From: Trichocoleus sp. FACHB-46
GTDB taxonomy: Bacteria; Cyanobacteriota; Cyanobacteriia; FACHB-46
Direction: 5' to 3'
Assembly (NCBI RefSeq): GCF_014695385.1
Contig: NZ_JACJOD010000014.1
Location: 62,001 to 126,000 of the forward strand
Length of the DNA: 64,000 bases
The notes beneath the pieces were generated by a model. That model ran no database searches, was not told the origin of the DNA, and saw nothing but the letters and a program-made list of their open reading frames with translations. Made by a program: the position numbers and the translations under genes. Below, piece by piece: positions 42,112 through 49,557 of the stretch. Within the stretch, counting starts at the first letter, position 1; every line of letters starts with the position of its first letter.

Positions 42112-42942
42112 TCATCCCTCATCCTTCATTCCTGTAAGTTCTTGCTGAGCCGCTTTAGTGATCTGGACGATCGCGCCTAGATCTGGAATAGGAGTGGATG
42201 CACTCATACTTAGCCATAAAAGGTATTCGATGTTTCCGGCTGGGCCTTGTAGGGGGGACCAAGTTAAGCCTTGGTAGTGCCAACCGAGGGCTTGGGCAGT
42301 TTGGATGACTTGGGCGATCGCTTCCGCTTGGTCTTTGGGGTCGCGGACTACGCCGTTCTTACCAACGCGCGATCGCCCCACTTCAAATTGTGGCTTCACA
42401 AGCAAAATTGCCTCTCGCGGTTCTTTGAGCAATTGCCACAGGGCGGGTAATACTTTCGTTAAGGAGATAAAGGAGACATCGGCGACTCCGAGATCTGCGT
42501 CAGGCTGACTTTGCTCGTATAGCTCTTCTGGTTTTAAGTGCCTGAGATTGGTGCGCTCTCGGAGGACCACACGGGGGTCTTGGCGCAAGGTCCAGGCTAC
42601 TTGCCCATAGCCAACATCAATGCCGTACACTTTCTGCGCTCCTGACTGCAACAGACAATCGGTAAAGCCGCCTGTAGAAATACCGCCATCTAAGCAGACA
42701 CGACCAGTGATTTCAATGGGAAACGCTTCTAGGGCTTTGGCTAGTTTTTCGCCGCCTCTAGACACGTAGGGCGATCGCTGCTTCACAGCAATCTGAGCCG
42801 TAGGGTCAATCTCGGTACCCGGTTTATCCACGACCTGCTGGTTCACTCTGACTTCTCCTGCCCGAATCAAGCGCTGGGCCTGCTGTCGAGAGTCACAGAG
42901 TTTTAGGTCTACAAGTAAGGTATCGAGTCGTTGCTTAGCCAA
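42112..42942 (-). CDS. tlyA: TlyA family 2'-O-ribose rRNA methyltransferase
   Basis: This 276-residue protein has an N-terminal S4 RNA-binding domain (QRLDTLLVDLKLCDSRQQAQRLIRAGEV, residues about 3-60) and an FtsJ-type Rossmann methyltransferase domain starting PYVSRGGEKLAKALEAF. The SAM-binding block is CLDGGISTGGFTDCLLQSGA, and the catalytic lysine region VKPQFEVGR is present. Mycobacterial TlyA methylates 16S and 23S rRNA riboses; the equivalent site here is inferred. It is divergent from the duplicated-domain gene by 73 bases. Confidence 0.92.
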   Translation of the reverse strand: MAKQRLDTLLVDLKLCDSRQQAQRLIRAGEVRVNQQVVDKPGTEIDPTAQIAVKQRSPYVSRGGEKLAKALEAFPIEITGRVCLDGGISTGGFTDCLLQSGAQKVYGIDVGYGQVAWTLRQDPRVVLRERTNLRHLKPEELYEQSQPDADLGVADVSFISLTKVLPALWQLLKEPREAILLVKPQFEVGRSRVGKNGVVRDPKDQAEAIAQVIQTAQALGWHYQGLTWSPLQGPAGNIEYLLWLSMSASTPIPDLGAIVQITKAAQQELTGMKDEG

Positions 42943-43015
42943 GGAACTGCACTAAAAAATTAAAATGAAGGAACACCTATAAAATAAAGCTTTTGGGGCT
43001 ATCTCATCTTCCACC

Positions 43016-43624
43016 ATGCCACCCGAAGGTTCTTCGCAGACGACCGTGAATCCTCCACCTCGCATTTTAGAGTCTCGAACTCAATATCAGCCTTGCCACA
43101 TCCGCGTACCCGACTTAGACGCTCGCGTTGCTGCAATCCGTGTGAATGGTAAGTTCTATAGCTTACTTAAGCTAGTGAAAGAGCGACAGCAAGCTCTAGA
43201 GATCGCCACCCGTCTCGCCAATAAAGGTGAAGAAGCTGTTATTACGGCGACTATCAAAGGGGATGCAATTTGGGTCTTAGAGCGAGAGGCTTATCTAGAT
43301 CTTCCGGCTCAGACTGATTTAGCACCCACGGCACAGACAACGGGCAATAGAGAAGGCCCAGCAACAGCTAAAGTTTTGGAATCTCGCAACCAATATCGTC
43401 CCTGCCATATCCGAGTCCCGGATTTGGAGCACCGATTGTCAGCCATTGCAGTCGAGGGACAGTATTACAGCTTCTTCAAAGTTGTTAAAGACCGAGCCCA
43501 AGCACTTGAGGTTGCTGCTAGGCTGAGTCGTCGTGGTGATCAAACTGTTATTACTAGCAGCGTTAAGGGAGATGTGGTTTGGGTATTAGAACTGGATGCT
43601 GAGTTAGACTTCCGGCACCTTTAA
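43016..43624 (+). CDS. hypothetical protein with two tandem copies of an 81-residue domain
   Basis: I do not recognise this 202-residue protein. It consists of two closely similar copies of one domain: residues 16-96 (starting RILESRTQYQPCHIRVPDL) and 119-199 (starting KVLESRNQYRPCHIRVPDL), offset by exactly 103 residues. Each ends VWVLE or IWVLE followed by an acidic stretch. Each copy has a conserved Cys-His (PCHIRVP). The linker (about 97-118) is low complexity and there is no membrane segment. The compact alternating pattern suggests an alpha/beta ligand- or nucleic-acid-binding module, but that is a guess. Confidence 0.75.
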   Translation: MPPEGSSQTTVNPPPRILESRTQYQPCHIRVPDLDARVAAIRVNGKFYSLLKLVKERQQALEIATRLANKGEEAVITATIKGDAIWVLEREAYLDLPAQTDLAPTAQTTGNREGPATAKVLESRNQYRPCHIRVPDLEHRLSAIAVEGQYYSFFKVVKDRAQALEVAARLSRRGDQTVITSSVKGDVVWVLELDAELDFRHL

Positions 43625-43791
43625 TCCTGGCAACAAATGCCAAAACTTAAAAAGTAGTAAGGGCAAAACTAATAGGGGTAAGCTCAGCAACAACCTTTGC
43701 CCACTCGCAAATTTTGCTCCCAAACCTACCCCTATCTAACTCAAACCTGAATGCCAAGACTCACCCCAAAACCTAGGGGTTAATCGAGCAA

Positions 43792-44301
43792 TTAAACGTC
43801 CTGTTCACTGAGTTCGCGAGTCATGTAGTCAAAGGGTTGATCCACAAAGGCAGGATCAGCAATACCAGCGGCGGTTGCTTGCTCTTTGACAATGTCCTTC
43901 ATTAATTGGATGCCACGCACTGTGGGGCCGATGGGAACTCCTAGAGAGTTGTAGGTTTCCCGTAGACCTTCCAAAACTCGCTCATCCAAAACGTCCATAT
44001 CTCCTGCGACCAGAGCATAGCTGGCATAGCGCAGGTAGTAGTCCATATCCCGCAGGCAGGCGGCATAGCGACGAGTGGTATAAGCATTACCACCAGGACG
44101 AATCAATTCTGGAAGTTCGTCAAACAGGCGCGATCCTGCTTGCTTGACGATGGTGGCAGCATTCGCATTAATGACCGCTGCAGCCTGAACTCTAGCTGTG
44201 CCACTGCCAAAGTAGGATTTCAGTGAGTCAAGGGCGTCCCGATCAAGATATCGGCCCGTAATGTCGTAGTTTCTAATCAGGCTTGTCACTGCGTCCCGCA
44301 T
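43792..44301 (-). CDS. apcF: allophycocyanin beta-18 subunit ApcF
   Basis: ApcF is the minor beta-type allophycocyanin subunit of the phycobilisome core, placed next to the core-membrane linker domain that passes energy to the photosystems. The 169-residue globin-like protein matches ApcF closely at its ends (MRDAVTSLIRNYDITGRYLD; DYMTRELSEQDV). The phycocyanobilin-binding cysteine is C82 (RYAACLRDMDYYLRYA), and the asparagine methylated in beta subunits is N72. AGGAG lies 10 to 14 bases before the ATG. Like most apcF genes it is alone and not with apcABC. Confidence 0.95.
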   Translation of the reverse strand: MRDAVTSLIRNYDITGRYLDRDALDSLKSYFGSGTARVQAAAVINANAATIVKQAGSRLFDELPELIRPGGNAYTTRRYAACLRDMDYYLRYASYALVAGDMDVLDERVLEGLRETYNSLGVPIGPTVRGIQLMKDIVKEQATAAGIADPAFVDQPFDYMTRELSEQDV

Positions 44302-44654
44302 GAAATGACTCTCCTAAGTGGTTCCTATACGTGTTTGCTATGTTTTGACCCGCGTCAACCTGTCAATAGTCAGTCATTCTAGCTACTAAACGCTGACGTT
44401 TTAATAGGTTGAAGATGGCCCATGCAATTGCTACAGCTTACTGCACAAAATGACTCTGTACTCCTAGCGCAGCGCTGACTTCAACCGTGAGTCGGGCTGG
44501 TGCATTAGGATTTAGGGTTAAGTTTACCACGGCAAGATCAGCGTAATTGGCGCTGAATTCGAGCTGAATGGCTTCTAATCTGTTAAGTTTTATGTGCCTT
44601 ATTTTCTACTATTCTCAACATTTAGAAATAGTAGGAATTAGTAAGGTTAAAGAT
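44302..44654. other. interval between apcF and the 120-residue gene
   Basis: This 353-base interval contains the apcF promoter region. It also has a startless open stretch on the minus strand (44438-44605) that reads like a protein C-terminus and an A/T hairpin (44606-44634) of eight pairs, which on the minus strand could weakly terminate the gene to the right. Confidence 0.5.
44438..44605 (-). pseudogene. possible remnant of a protein C-terminus
   Basis: Between stops at 44606-44608 and 44438-44440 the minus strand is open for 55 codons and reads with a natural composition (for example EFSANYADLAVVNLTLNPNA), but contains no ATG, GTG or TTG that could start it. It may be the tail of a decayed gene; a chance open frame is also possible. 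I do not recognise the family. Confidence 0.35.
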
Positions 44655-45017
44655 TTAAGAGCAAACTTTGTCTTTAGAACGCTGACCGAATGTTGACTGC
44701 TGACTTCGACGGTTCGCTTGACGTGACACTTCACGATTCACCCGCCGTGATGCTTCGCGATCGCCCAAAGAACAAGCCGGATACTGAGTTTGTCCAGAGA
44801 AACTCAGCCAATTGCGGCTCAGGGCTGGAGCTGGCAAAACGTGCAATTCTTCTGGGTAGCGAGGCATAGGGTCACTCACCAGAAAAATGGGCGGCACCAT
44901 CATCGGGTCGTAACTGGCAATCACGTCCACCATACCTGGCTGATGCTTCAGCTCAACCTTCTGGCCTGGCCGATATTTCAGGGCCTCTTGTTGGTCAAAA
45001 TCAGTTTCAAAAATCAT
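44655..45017 (-). CDS. hypothetical protein
   Basis: This 120-residue protein is not recognised. The N-terminal half reads like a small folded beta domain (QKVELKHQPGMVDVIASYDPMMVPPIFLVSDPMPR), and the C-terminal third is a basic, Arg/Ser-rich and probably disordered tail (SRRVNREVSRQANRRSQQS). No strong ribosome binding site precedes the ATG. A 12-bp hairpin terminator stands 59 bases upstream, so transcription probably starts between it and the ATG. The coding nature is supported by natural composition only. Confidence 0.55.
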   Translation of the reverse strand: MIFETDFDQQEALKYRPGQKVELKHQPGMVDVIASYDPMMVPPIFLVSDPMPRYPEELHVLPAPALSRNWLSFSGQTQYPACSLGDREASRRVNREVSRQANRRSQQSTFGQRSKDKVCS

Positions 45018-45075
45018 AGTGATTAGAAATACGGAACTGTAGCTTCTGATACTATTTTAAGGGCCAACTCAGCCT

Positions 45076-45117
45076 AAAAATGAAAAACTGTCAATTCCGC
45101 TACAATTTTTCATTTTT
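45076..45117 (-). terminator. A/T-rich hairpin terminator on the minus strand
   Basis: AAAAATGAAAAA (45076-45087) pairs perfectly with TTTTTCATTTTT (45106-45117), with a further TGT/ACA pair inside after one mismatch. On the minus strand it ends in a T-run. It overlaps the stop codon of the 84-codon frame at 45110-45364. Confidence 0.6.
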
Positions 45118-45364
45118 CAAGAGAAGGCTGAAGGAGGACAACGACAAAAGTAATTTCGTCCGTATTTTGGTAAGCTTCAAGAGAGTTTGGTAGCAAAGGA
45201 TACAAACTATCCCCAACCCTGTTTTTAGGATGATTCAGGTATAACCAACCCTGCCGATGAGTGTGTGCTAAAAGACGCCGCAAACATTGCAAAATGCAAA
45301 GTGCCTCTAGAAATAACGAGTCGCAGGAATCATCAAGTAAAAGTTGTGACTGATCACCCATCAA
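45110..45364 (-). CDS. possible small protein upstream of glnA
   Basis: This 84-codon frame is divergent from glnA. Its composition is plausible for a small soluble protein (LDDSCDSLFLEALCILQCLRR; YQNTDEITFVVVLLQPSLEK), and a strong terminator hairpin overlaps its stop, which suggests that something is transcribed leftwards here. Against it, a consensus NtcA-type promoter for glnA lies inside the frame on the other strand. I do not recognise the product. An untranslated RNA or a chance frame are the alternatives. Confidence 0.4.
   Translation of the reverse strand: MMGDQSQLLLDDSCDSLFLEALCILQCLRRLLAHTHRQGWLYLNHPKNRVGDSLYPLLPNSLEAYQNTDEITFVVVLLQPSLEK
45190..45231 (+). promoter_or_regulatory. 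NtcA-activated promoter, likely for glnA
   Basis: GTA-N8-TAC at 45190-45203 is followed after exactly 22 bases by TAGGAT (45226-45231), matching the canonical NtcA promoter layout GTA-N8-TAC-N22-24-TAN3T. Transcription would start near 45238, giving a leader of about 300 bases before glnA. NtcA is the cyanobacterial nitrogen regulator and glnA is a classical target. Confidence 0.65.
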
Positions 45365-45537
45365 CCGCTAGTGACTTTGGGATTGGCTGACTGCTCATGT
45401 CTCGGCCCTACCTTTGTCACACCGTTGAGGCAGTGCAGTTCTGAATCAGGTTGTGCTCCATCTATATCACCTGGCTGACCTCCATCGCTCGCAGACCTCT
45501 CCCTTCCTAGATTTGCCCAGACATTAAGGAGTAATTC

Positions 45538-46956
45538 ATGGCGACTGCACAAGACATCTTGAATCTGATCAAAGAAAAACAGATCAAGATGATTGATCTT
45601 AAATTCATTGACATGCCCGGAACCTGGCAGCACCTCACGGTCTATCATGACCAAATCGATGAGAGCAGCTTCACCGACGGGGTGCCCTTCGACGGTTCCA
45701 GCATCCGGGGCTGGAAAGCCATCAATGAATCAGACATGTCAATGGTGCTCGATCCAAACACCGCTTGGATTGATCCGTTCATGGCTGAGCCTACTCTCAG
45801 CATTATTTGCAGCATCCAAGAGCCTAGAACGGGTGAGCCTTACAGCCGTTGTCCGCGCACCATTGCTCAAAAAGCAGTCGATTACCTCACCTCCACGGGC
45901 CTTGGTGACACCGCTTATTTAGGTCCTGAAGCAGAATTTTTCGTCTTTGAAGATGTACGGTTTGACCAAACCGAGAACGAAGGCTACTACCATGTGGATT
46001 CGGTAGAAGGTCGCTGGAACTCTGGTCGCAAAGAAGAAGGCGGCAACTTGGGCTACAAGCCTCGCTACAAAGAAGGCTATTTCCCCGTTGCGCCCACCGA
46101 CACGCTGCAAGACATCCGGACCGAAATGCTGTTGGTGATGGCTGAGTGCGGCGTGCCCATCGAGAAGCATCACCATGAAGTTGCTACGGGCGGTCAGTGC
46201 GAACTGGGCTTCCGCTTCGACACTTTGGTTCGCGCCGCAGACCACTTGATGACCTACAAATATGTGATCAAGAACGTCGCCAAGCGTCACGGTAAAACCG
46301 TTACTTTCATGCCTAAGCCTTTGTTTAACGACAACGGTTCTGGTATGCACACTCACCAATCCATTTGGAAAGGTGGTCAGCCTCTATTCTGGGGTGATGG
46401 CTACGCCAACCTGAGCCAGATGGCTCTCCACTACATTGGTGGCATCCTCAAGCATGCTCCTGCTCTGTTGGCTCTCACCAACCCCACCACTAACTCCTAC
46501 AAGCGTTTGGTGCCTGGATTTGAAGCGCCTGTAAACTTGGCTTACTCCCAAGGTAACCGCTCTGCTTCTATCCGGATTCCGCTGTCTGGCACTAACCCCA
46601 AAGCGAAGCGCTTGGAGTTCCGTTGCCCTGATGCGACTTCTAACCCCTACCTCGCTTTCGCAGCCATGCTCTGTGCGGGTATCGATGGAATTAAGAATCA
46701 AATCGATCCGGGTGAGCCTTTGGATGTGGATATCTACGACCTCAGCCCTGAAGAGCTGTCGAAGATTCCTTCCACCCCTGGCTCTCTGCTCGATGCCCTA
46801 AAGGCTCTGGAAGAAGACCATGAGTTCTTGACTGTGGGTGGTGTCTTCACCGAAGACTTTATCAATACCTGGATTGAGTACAAGCTCGACAACGAAGTCA
46901 ACCCCATGCGGTTACGGCCTCACCCCTACGAGTTCGCGCTCTACTACGATGTCTAA
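45538..46956 (+). CDS. glnA: glutamine synthetase type I
   Basis: GlnA joins ammonium to glutamate using ATP and is the main entry of nitrogen in cyanobacteria. The 472-residue subunit of the dodecamer carries the family signatures FDGSSIRGW, the metal-binding EAEFFVFE, the ATP-binding [16 protein letters not shown] and the NRSASIRIP active-site loop. The start ATG has AAGGAG 7 bases upstream. It is monocistronic, with two tandem hairpins after the stop. Cyanobacterial GlnA is usually controlled by small inactivating proteins; none is encoded in this window. Confidence 0.98.
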   Translation: MATAQDILNLIKEKQIKMIDLKFIDMPGTWQHLTVYHDQIDESSFTDGVPFDGSSIRGWKAINESDMSMVLDPNTAWIDPFMAEPTLSIICSIQEPRTGEPYSRCPRTIAQKAVDYLTSTGLGDTAYLGPEAEFFVFEDVRFDQTENEGYYHVDSVEGRWNSGRKEEGGNLGYKPRYKEGYFPVAPTDTLQDIRTEMLLVMAECGVPIEKHHHEVATGGQCELGFRFDTLVRAADHLMTYKYVIKNVAKRHGKTVTFMPKPLFNDNGSGMHTHQSIWKGGQPLFWGDGYANLSQMALHYIGGILKHAPALLALTNPTTNSYKRLVPGFEAPVNLAYSQGNRSASIRIPLSGTNPKAKRLEFRCPDATSNPYLAFAAMLCAGIDGIKNQIDPGEPLDVDIYDLSPEELSKIPSTPGSLLDALKALEEDHEFLTVGGVFTEDFINTWIEYKLDNEVNPMRLRPHPYEFALYYDV

Positions 46957-46989
46957 TCTCCTGAATGCCCTGAACATCTAGTTTTTTAG

Positions 46990-47036
46990 CTACCGCTCCC
47001 GGTAGTTTGCAAGCCACTCTACGGGGTGGCTTTTTT
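46990..47036 (+). terminator. tandem hairpins after glnA, the second a terminator
   Basis: The first hairpin is CTACCG (46990-46995) with CGGTAG (47000-47005). The second is AAGCCACTC (47011-47019) with GGGTGGCTT (47024-47032) closing a TACG tetraloop, an unusually stable loop type, followed by a T-run to 47036. Confidence 0.92.
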
Positions 47037-47126
47037 ATGGCTCGCATAGCGCATCAATTTTCTAGGCTGAGCCAGGAATGACTACGCTAGGATGAGAGAG
47101 TTGCTTTACAAAACCACATAAAAAGT

Positions 47127-48035
47127 ATGACTGTTGCTTATCCTCGCAAGCTGCTCAACACGCTGGGCGCACGCGAGATTTTGAGCCAAGTAGTGCGCGA
47201 TCGCGAGCTACATTTAGTCACTCTCAACCGCTACCGCTATAGTGAGCAGCGCAGTTGCAAAGACTTAACTGATTTAATCGAACAGTTGGATGGGCAACCT
47301 CCGGAGCTAATCCGCGATCTCTCTCGGCATATTTCTGATGAAGCTCGGCATGCCATGTGGCTGACGGATCTCTTGGTGGACTTGGGTGCCAATGTCGGCT
47401 TGCCACCTGGTTCTTCTTATATTCAAGAGTTTGAGCGCTTACTTGATAGCGAGGCTGTGGATCTAGGACGCGATCGCGATGAATTCTTGATTTCGGTACT
47501 AGCAGCCATTAACGTCACTGAAAAGCGCGGTTGCGAGTATTTTTCGGCTCACATTCATGCTTTGAAAAAAGCTCCGCAAACTGAGGAAAATATCAAAATC
47601 CGGGAAACCATTGAGCGGATTTTGCCTGAGGAAGCGGGGCATGTACGCTGGGGTAACCGCTGGCTGGCAGAACTGGCTCGCAAAAGTCCAGAACATGCCC
47701 AGAAGGTAGATTTAGCCAAGCGCAAGTATGGAGCTGTTGAGCAAGCTGCCTTTGAATCAGGCATGGACATTACGTTGGGGGCTGAAATTCGTCGGGTGGA
47801 GAAACTGATGGCGATCGCCGAGACCATGCCATTGTGGCAACGCCCTCAATACCTGATGGAGCGACTGCCCCAAACCCTACTGGCACCCGATCTGCAACAA
47901 ACCCGGATTGACGTAGTGCAGCGGGCTTGGAAGCGTGACCCTCAAGCTTTCTTACAAAAATTTGTCCCCATGTTTATCAGTGGCATCAGCAAACCAAGCA
48001 CCAGCAAGCCGGAAAACGCCAAAGCCACCGCCTAG
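47127..48035 (+). CDS. ferritin-like domain protein
   Basis: This 302-residue helical protein has the carboxylate/histidine motifs of the ferritin-like superfamily: ISDEARHAMWLTDLL near residue 70 and LPEEAGHVRWGNRWL near residue 170, with glutamates in VTEKRGCEYFSAH between them. These could form a di-metal site. The substrate is unknown; the family (related to DUF455-type proteins) has members acting on fatty acids or tRNA, but none is assigned here. The C-terminal 60 residues are a basic extension. It is not close to ado, another ferritin-like enzyme in the window. Confidence 0.75.
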   Translation: MTVAYPRKLLNTLGAREILSQVVRDRELHLVTLNRYRYSEQRSCKDLTDLIEQLDGQPPELIRDLSRHISDEARHAMWLTDLLVDLGANVGLPPGSSYIQEFERLLDSEAVDLGRDRDEFLISVLAAINVTEKRGCEYFSAHIHALKKAPQTEENIKIRETIERILPEEAGHVRWGNRWLAELARKSPEHAQKVDLAKRKYGAVEQAAFESGMDITLGAEIRRVEKLMAIAETMPLWQRPQYLMERLPQTLLAPDLQQTRIDVVQRAWKRDPQAFLQKFVPMFISGISKPSTSKPENAKATA

Positions 48036-48093
48036 CGGTCTGGCGATCGCCTAAACGCACATAATGGCATTAGCACATTATGAAATGCTGCCT

Positions 48094-48156
48094 GTAAGGG
48101 CAATCCCTTGTGGTTGCCCTACTGGGTGACAGGGTGGGCACAAGACCTGCCCTTAC
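48094..48156. repeat. 63-bp element with 8-bp terminal inverted repeats
   Basis: GTAAGGGC (48094-48101) and GCCCTTAC (48149-48156) are perfect inverted ends. Inside, AGGGCAA and TTGCCCT form one hairpin around TCCCTTGTGG. It lies 58 bases downstream of the ferritin-like gene. Very similar motifs are scattered in many cyanobacterial genomes to my recollection, so it is probably a miniature repeat element. Confidence 0.7.
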
Positions 48157-48278
48157 TTGAATTATTCCGTGATTGAAAAATCCCTCACAAGCTACAGTTG
48201 GGGTAGCGACAACCGACGAGACGTGAGGTAGATTGGTACTTGCGTCACGCCGATCTACTCTACTGAGCAGGAACTCCT

Positions 48279-48779
48279 ATGACTAACTATCAACCCGATG
48301 CGGAAGCTGTCTCAACCCAGAGTTTATCTAGCAATCAGCTGGTTAACGAGCTAATCGAGGATTCTACTCAGAACAATCACGCAGATGTGATTGAAACAGT
48401 GATTTCTAGTTTGGATCAAGACCAAAGCGCGATGGTCAATCATACCGAGAGCGGCCATCTGTGGAAATTTAAGTATGGTAGCGTCGAAGTTTTTGTCCAA
48501 CTCACGGGCAACACGGACGACGACACATTTACCACTTGGGCGCAGATTTTGAAGCTGCCTGTGCAAAATGAAGCCCAGCTTCTCCGCAAATTGTTGGAGA
48601 TGAACTGGAGCGACACCTTTGAAGCTCGTTTTGCTCTGATTGATGAGCAAGTTGTCGTTGTGGCCACCCGCACCGTTGCAGAGTTATCTCCGGGTGAAAT
48701 CTCCCGCGCCATTACTGTGGTCGCCTCTATTGCCGATGACAACGACGACGCCCTCCAAGCTGAGTTTAGTGCCGCTTGA
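48279..48779 (+). CDS. YbjN domain protein
   Basis: This 166-residue protein matches the YbjN family (type III secretion chaperone-like fold): a disordered acidic start (residues 1-40), then VIETVISSLDQDQ, a beta sheet ending FKYGSVEVFVQLTG and the closing helix ELSPGEISRAITVVASIADD. It has no enzyme motifs, and the family's role, possibly chaperone-like, is unknown. It overlaps the following lipoate-ligase-like gene, whose ATG at 48736 lies 44 bases before this stop, so the two are translationally linked. The window has a second YbjN-like gene at 31686. Confidence 0.8.
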   Translation: MTNYQPDAEAVSTQSLSSNQLVNELIEDSTQNNHADVIETVISSLDQDQSAMVNHTESGHLWKFKYGSVEVFVQLTGNTDDDTFTTWAQILKLPVQNEAQLLRKLLEMNWSDTFEARFALIDEQVVVVATRTVAELSPGEISRAITVVASIADDNDDALQAEFSAA

Positions 48780-49557
48780 GTCTGCAACTCCGTGGCGCTT
48801 CATTCCCCCATTCCAAGCGCCAGGCCGAGTGCAAATGGCTTTGGATGCTTGGCTGTTTCGTCAGCATTGCTTAGGACTTCACCCTCCCACCTTACGGTTT
48901 TACACTTGGGCTCCAGCGGCGATTTCCTTGGGCTTTCATCAGCGGCAGTGGCCTACTGAGTGGCAAGAAATTACTTGGCAGGAAAGGCCATTAGAGTTGG
49001 TGCAACGACCAACTGGCGGTCGCGCTGTGCTGCATCAAGGCGACTTAACTTATGCCGTGATTACTTCCAGTTTTCCATGCAACCGCACGCAAGCATACCA
49101 AGCCATTTGCGAGTTTTTGATTCAGGGCTGGCGATCGCTTGGCGTTGAGTTGCAATACGGCGAGGCGGGCCGAGGCTACATTCACAATCCCAACTGCTTT
49201 GGCACAGCCACTAGCGCAGATTTAGTTCTGCCGAACGGCGAAAAACTGATTGGTAGTGCCCAGCTACGCCGAGGGTCTGCAATTCTACAGCATGGCTCTA
49301 TGCGCTTAAAACCCGATGCTACTCTCTTTGCCCAAGTATTTGGACCCGATAACCTGCGTTTGCCAAAGTTGCCTTTATCTTTACAGGGAGAAGCCTTGAC
49401 TCAAACGCTTATAGAAGCCTTAGTCACAGCATTGCAACGCTGCTTTGGAGTGCAACTAGTGCCGCAACCGCTCTCAGACGCGGAGTGGCAAGCTGTCAGG
49501 ACCCAAGTAGAGCTGAGCCAATCACCCGCTGGCTCTGGGCCAGTAGCGGTTAGTTAG
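48736..49557 (+). CDS. biotin/lipoate A/B protein ligase family protein
   Basis: This protein of about 273 residues belongs to the lipoate-protein ligase A / LipB / biotin ligase superfamily. Visible motifs include the helix-turn PGRVQMALDAWLFRQ, the RRPTGGRAVLHQGDLTYAVI block (here QRPTGGRAVLHQGD) typical of LplA-type enzymes and the lysine region KLIGSAQLRRGSAILQHGSM. It would attach or transfer lipoate or octanoate to lipoyl domains, but the exact reaction is not settled. The ATG at 48736 is chosen because upstream codons belong to the YbjN gene in another frame. Confidence 0.8.
   Translation: MTTTTPSKLSLVPLESATPWRFIPPFQAPGRVQMALDAWLFRQHCLGLHPPTLRFYTWAPAAISLGFHQRQWPTEWQEITWQERPLELVQRPTGGRAVLHQGDLTYAVITSSFPCNRTQAYQAICEFLIQGWRSLGVELQYGEAGRGYIHNPNCFGTATSADLVLPNGEKLIGSAQLRRGSAILQHGSMRLKPDATLFAQVFGPDNLRLPKLPLSLQGEALTQTLIEALVTALQRCFGVQLVPQPLSDAEWQAVRTQVELSQSPAGSGPVAVS

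Noticed and set aside
45238-45537. Glutamine riboswitch in the glnA leader
   Set aside because: The conserved core of the glnA RNA motif, as I remember it (a GGAAGTAGG-like segment with CGTTCA), is not present.
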